Positions 61,008-64,000 of a DNA stretch of 64,000 nucleotides are shown piece by piece; position 1 is the first letter of the stretch, and every line of letters begins with the position of its first letter. The notes under the pieces are model-generated. The model saw only the letters and a program-made list of their open reading frames with translations. It was not told the DNA's origin and searched no databases. This DNA comes from Sphingomonadaceae bacterium (GTDB lineage Bacteria > Pseudomonadota > Alphaproteobacteria > Sphingomonadales > Sphingomonadaceae), in the NCBI GenBank assembly GCA_947454135.1, contig CANGJI010000004.1:1-64000 (forward strand), in the 5' to 3' direction. A program made the translations under genes and the position numbers.

Positions 61008-62293
61008 CAGCTTGCGGCACTCGGTACGGCAGCCCTGGCTACCGCCGCGAGCTGGTTGTGCAGATGAAGGGTGATCATCGCACAAACCAGCACTTCGCTG
61101 ATCAAAACGCCGACCAGGGTCATCGCCACCATCTGCGGTGCTAGCCAGATTGCGAGAGCCGTCAGCACCAGTGAAACGGGTGCAGTAATGACGGTGATCC
61201 ATGCCAGCGGGCGGAATTGCCCCATGGCTTGCAGCGCGGCACTGTCACCCGCACGCGCCGCGCGCAGCACGCTGATGCCGCCGATGAGAAAGCACGCGAG
61301 CAGCAATTGGTCTCTGGGATAATCGGCATTGCCAATGGCAGCCGGAGCCAGCAGCAACAGAGCCATTGCCAAAGCGAAGTTTCCGATTGCGCCGGTCACT
61401 GCAGCAAACTTGAACCTGTTCACCTCGCGGCCCATCTGCGCGTAGTCCGCATTGCGCGCACAGTGGGTCATGCGCGGCCGCTCATATTGCGTGAGTGACT
61501 GGATCAGGATCGTGATCGGGCGATAGAACAGGTTCATGGCCGCAATGGGCGCAAATGCTGCGGGCCCGAGCCAACCGGTCACGAGGTAGGCGAAGCTGTT
61601 TGCAGTCGCCTCGTTGGTCACCACACCCAGCAATGCCCAGCGGCCATGGTTGCGGAACGAGGCCAAGAATGGGCCGAACGGTGCGCGCACAATGGCAACA
61701 GCGTCGAGGATCACGTGCCGCGAGAGCGTCGCCATCGCCGCCACGGAACCTGCCGCCAACACCGCAAAGGCCGCGTTCAAGGTAAACCAGCCATTGTAGG
61801 CGATGAACGCGGTTCCGGCAGTAACGACGATGCAATAGTAGATGTCGGCCAGGAAGGGCGCCTGCGTGTTGTTCTCGCCCAGTTCGACAGCGCGGTAGAA
61901 CCAGCGCATCCAGGTGGCGATCGCCAGAAGGGCTACAAGCAGCAGCGTGTCAGGTGCCGTGACGCTGAAGCTCACTATCATCGCCAAGCCGCCTGCACCC
62001 AACAGACAGGCGATGAGATTGGCCTTTGAAAGACTGCCGATCGTGCCGGGATCAAATTTCCCCGCACTGTTTATCATGAGCAGCAGTGGCGCACAGAAGA
62101 AACCGTTCGAAAGCGACATTCCGAACTGGAGATAGACTTGCACAATTGCAAATGTTCCGAAGCCTTGCAGCGACATGTGCCGCTGCAAGGCAAACGCCAG
62201 TAGAAAATTGGCCAGCGAATAGGCGAAGGAGGCCGGAACCCCCTTATAACGCCTCAGTTCAGCGCCCAGACGTTCAGTTAGCCGAACGTTCAT
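61007..62293 (-). CDS. Oligosaccharide flippase (Wzx-like)
   Basis: A 428-residue inner membrane protein with about 12 hydrophobic segments and few charges, of the MOP/Wzx superfamily. N-terminal YSLANFLLAFALQRHMSLQG and a mid-protein amphipathic stretch (QSLTQYERPRMTHCARNADY) are typical of Wzx-type carriers. It moves the lipid-linked repeat to the periplasm. It overlaps the WecB/TagA-like gene by 20 bp and the GT4-like gene by one base, so the three are coupled. Confidence 0.85.
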   Translation of the reverse strand: MNVRLTERLGAELRRYKGVPASFAYSLANFLLAFALQRHMSLQGFGTFAIVQVYLQFGMSLSNGFFCAPLLLMINSAGKFDPGTIGSLSKANLIACLLGAGGLAMIVSFSVTAPDTLLLVALLAIATWMRWFYRAVELGENNTQAPFLADIYYCIVVTAGTAFIAYNGWFTLNAAFAVLAAGSVAAMATLSRHVILDAVAIVRAPFGPFLASFRNHGRWALLGVVTNEATANSFAYLVTGWLGPAAFAPIAAMNLFYRPITILIQSLTQYERPRMTHCARNADYAQMGREVNRFKFAAVTGAIGNFALAMALLLLAPAAIGNADYPRDQLLLACFLIGGISVLRAARAGDSAALQAMGQFRPLAWITVITAPVSLVLTALAIWLAPQMVAMTLVGVLISEVLVCAMITLHLHNQLAAVARAAVPSAAS

Positions 62294-63071
62294 GCCTCAG
62301 CTTCCAGATCAGCCAAAGGGCGTGGGGGTTCGTCGTGATATATCGCCAGGCAAGCTGCTTGGGCTTCGTGAGCATCCGGTGAAGCCACTCGAGGCCGGCA
62401 TTCTGCATCCAGCGCGGCGCACGCGGATAATCCCCGGTGACATAGTTGAACAGGCCGCCGCAGGTCACGATCCAGCCCACCCTGAGCCTGTGCCGGTTCT
62501 GCACGCAAAAGTTCTGTTCGAACGGTTTGCCGAGTCCGACCCAGAGAACATCGGGCGCTGCGGCATTGATCGCTTCGATAACCGCCTCTTCCGAACCGCG
62601 GAAGTACCCGTTCTGACGGCCCGCAACCCGGATCCCGGGCGCCATCTGCTGGATGCGGTTCACGCACTCGCGGTTCACATCCTCGGTCGCCCCGAGCAGG
62701 AAATAGCTGACACCCCGCGCCGCAGCCGGCTTGAGGCTGTCCATGAACATGTCGGTGGTAGCCGAACGATCCGGGATCGCGGCTTCGCACAGCAAGCGCG
62801 AGGCCGCGACCACGACCTGCCCGTCAGCATGCAGGAGATCGGCTTGCGCCACATCGGACCGGAATTGCGGGTCCGTCGCGTTGAGCGAGATTCCGTGCGC
62901 ATTCACATCGAACACGAGATAGGCTGGCTGTCCGGCAGCCCGGCGCTGCGGGGCCAGCTCATGCATCATATCGATCAGGTCGGCGTTCGATATGACCGCA
63001 ACCGGCATGCCTCCGACACGGACGCGCCGCAATTCGCTTGAAGTTTGACCACTGCGGCATGCTTGCGGCAT
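62274..63071 (-). CDS. WecB/TagA/CpsF family glycosyltransferase
   Basis: A 265-residue GT26 transferase. Family motifs: NAHGISLNATDPQFRSDVAQ, LLHADGQVVV (the conserved Asp-Gly), YFLLGA, and VLWVGLGKPFEQNFC. Similar to the xanthan GumM glucosyltransferase and WecG. It probably adds the second or a later sugar. It is the first gene of the minus arm. I start at ATG 63071; ATG 63008 (MPVAVISNADL) and the track start 63167 are alternatives. Confidence 0.85.
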   Translation of the reverse strand: MPQACRSGQTSSELRRVRVGGMPVAVISNADLIDMMHELAPQRRAAGQPAYLVFDVNAHGISLNATDPQFRSDVAQADLLHADGQVVVAASRLLCEAAIPDRSATTDMFMDSLKPAAARGVSYFLLGATEDVNRECVNRIQQMAPGIRVAGRQNGYFRGSEEAVIEAINAAAPDVLWVGLGKPFEQNFCVQNRHRLRVGWIVTCGGLFNYVTGDYPRAPRWMQNAGLEWLHRMLTKPKQLAWRYITTNPHALWLIWKLRHERSAN

Positions 63072-63452
63072 CAATCGAAACACTTTCCGTGTGTCTTGGG
63101 TTGGCAAGTTCGTTGGCGGATCTTGCGCCGCTTCACGGGGATTTGTGCTTGGGAGGCGCACTAGCATTCGTTTTATTCAGGGCGAGATCTGGCCCGTTCG
63201 ATGTACTGCCTCCAGAATGTATGCCCTTTTCTATCGAGCATTGCAGTGCGCCTCGTCAATGCTTTTTTTGCTGCACTTGCACAAACTCAGAGACGAACTC
63301 CTGTTGCGCACAAGGAACTTTGTTTGCGGCGCGATAATCGCGGAAAATCAGACTGCTGCCCTCAGGTTGAAACAGGCGCGGCCATCGCCGGTGTCAGAAT
63401 AGCATCGCTATTGCAGCATTGCGGTTATCAAAGATTGACCGATGGCATCCGG
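63072..63452. promoter_or_regulatory. Upstream region of the exopolysaccharide minus arm
   Basis: About 380 nt without a supported gene, between the beta-helix gene and the minus arm; the 99-residue plus-strand ORF here looks like chance (Cys-rich, no family). It is visibly richer in A/T than the coding DNA. A perfect 13-bp palindrome with a central A (CGCGAT-A-ATCGCG) lies at 63330-63342, about 260 nt upstream of the first start, and may be an operator. A GACCG/CGGTC hairpin spans the beta-helix stop (63437-63454). Confidence 0.4.
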
Positions 63453-64000
63453 TCATTGCCGGTACCAGTTCGTGCCGTCGCAGATCAGCGAGAGCGTACC
63501 TCCAGCAGTCGAGGTGTAGCTCGAGCCAATCAGGAGGTTATTGCCCGACGTGACGACACAGCCTGCCGACACAAACTGCAGCGTGACACGGCGCTGCGTG
63601 CACGAGGCCGCGATTGATGTGATCGCGGTTGTGCCGGTGATCTGGATCAGATCAAGGTTCGCAGGCAACGTAATGGCATTGCTACTGCCGAGCGATGCGA
63701 TGGCCGTCTCGGCTGTCACGTTGCTCGCATAGCGATTGGCGGCTCCGACGTTGGCAATCGCTATGCCGGAACGAGATTGGGCAGCCGGCATGGCATTGTT
63801 GGTGATGACATTGTTCGTGCTGCCGGCTCCCTCGGCGTAGTGCCTGCTCACGGTGAACAGGCCTGCGGTCCGCCCGGGATAGGGGAACGTCGGTGGACTG
63901 CGATAGGTGCCCGCCGCGAAGCCCTGCGCATCGTCATACATGCCGCACCCGGTGGTCACCATGAACTGGCAGTTGTCGATGTGCACGTTGGCAAAGGCAG
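63453..64000 (-). CDS. Beta-helix protein, C-terminal part (runs off the window)
   Basis: At least 182 codons remain, and the frame is open to the right edge, so this is the C-terminal end of a larger protein; the track's M at 63986 is an internal GTG (NVHIDNC), not a start. The right-handed beta-helix rungs (NVHIDNCQFMVTTG, NVITNNAMPAAQ) lead to a C-terminal beta-sandwich-like cap (VTLQFVSAGCVVTSGNNLLI, SLICDGTNWYRQ) seen in phage tail-spike-like and pectate-lyase-superfamily proteins. It may bind or cleave the polysaccharide. No catalytic residues can be judged from this piece. Confidence 0.65.
   Translation of the reverse strand, partial: AFANVHIDNCQFMVTTGCGMYDDAQGFAAGTYRSPPTFPYPGRTAGLFTVSRHYAEGAGSTNNVITNNAMPAAQSRSGIAIANVGAANRYASNVTAETAIASLGSSNAITLPANLDLIQITGTTAITSIAASCTQRRVTLQFVSAGCVVTSGNNLLIGSSYTSTAGGTLSLICDGTNWYRQ

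Noticed and set aside
63038-63337. 99-codon plus-strand ORF with many Cys
   Set aside because: No ribosome binding site, overlaps the start of the GT26 gene on the other strand, and no family pattern. Probably chance in an A/T-richer region.
1-64000. CRISPR arrays, IS elements and tandem repeats
   Set aside because: No regularly spaced 25-40-bp repeats, transposase motifs or terminal inverted repeats with target duplications were seen. The only simple-sequence runs are the proline and glycine codon stretches.

Overview
The window is GC-rich, densely coded alphaproteobacterial chromosome, most likely from a sphingomonad (Sphingomonadales, Novosphingobium-like). This is an inference from three kinds of gene content: an RcGTA-type tail module with a DUF2793 gene at its end, spinster-type MFS, P450 and PhbB genes, and a Wzx/Wzy-type exopolysaccharide locus primed by a sphingan-like glycosyl-1-phosphate transferase. 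No tRNA, rRNA, insertion sequence, integrase or CRISPR array was recognised.

Region 1 (about 1-9075, + strand) is the 3' half of a gene-transfer-agent or prophage-like cluster, in the order gp6, a tiny ORF at the gp7 position, gp8, gp9, gp10, gp10.1, gp11, gp12, gp13, gp14, gp15, DUF2793. The genes overlap or nearly touch. The DUF2460 (gp12) gene carries an extra N-terminal region of about 575 residues that looks like a TIM barrel, and an internal ATG with a well-placed ribosome binding site could also yield the short gp12. The gp15 protein is short and seems to lack the TIM-barrel insert found in Rhodobacter gp15. Terminase, portal and capsid genes would lie upstream of the window.

Region 2 (9.2-47.3 kb) is mainly core chromosome. 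It holds an OmpA-family porin with an 18-proline linker; an MFS/queC pair; argD-argF-hslO; a two-domain cold-shock protein with a long Gly-rich N-terminus; a TIGR01244-type phosphatase and a sterol-desaturase-like enzyme; and a five-gene minus-strand run (M28 peptidase, agmatine deiminase, wecB, wecC, beta-helix-like lipoprotein). These are followed by glnE-bcp-DUF455, an M23 peptidase, an acyl-CoA ligase/P450 pair, an acyltransferase, galU divergent from murA-chrA, a membrane-anchored LuxR-type regulator divergent from an RHH protein, phbB, and leuS-lptE-holA.

Region 3 (47.5-64 kb) is an exopolysaccharide locus built as two convergent arms. The plus arm encodes the priming transferase, a small secreted protein, a Wzy/ligase-like protein, a Wza-like export lipoprotein, a Wzc-like tyrosine kinase and an unknown membrane-anchored protein. 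The minus arm encodes a WecB/TagA/CpsF transferase, Wzx flippase, a GT4-like transferase, a second Wzy/ligase-like protein, a GT2 transferase, a GH5 hydrolase and an acyltransferase. A beta-helix protein runs off the right edge. Together they would prime a lipid-linked repeat, extend it with at least three more sugars, flip it, polymerise, decorate, trim and export it. galU (UDP-glucose) and perhaps wecB/wecC (UDP-ManNAcA) could supply precursors from elsewhere in the window.
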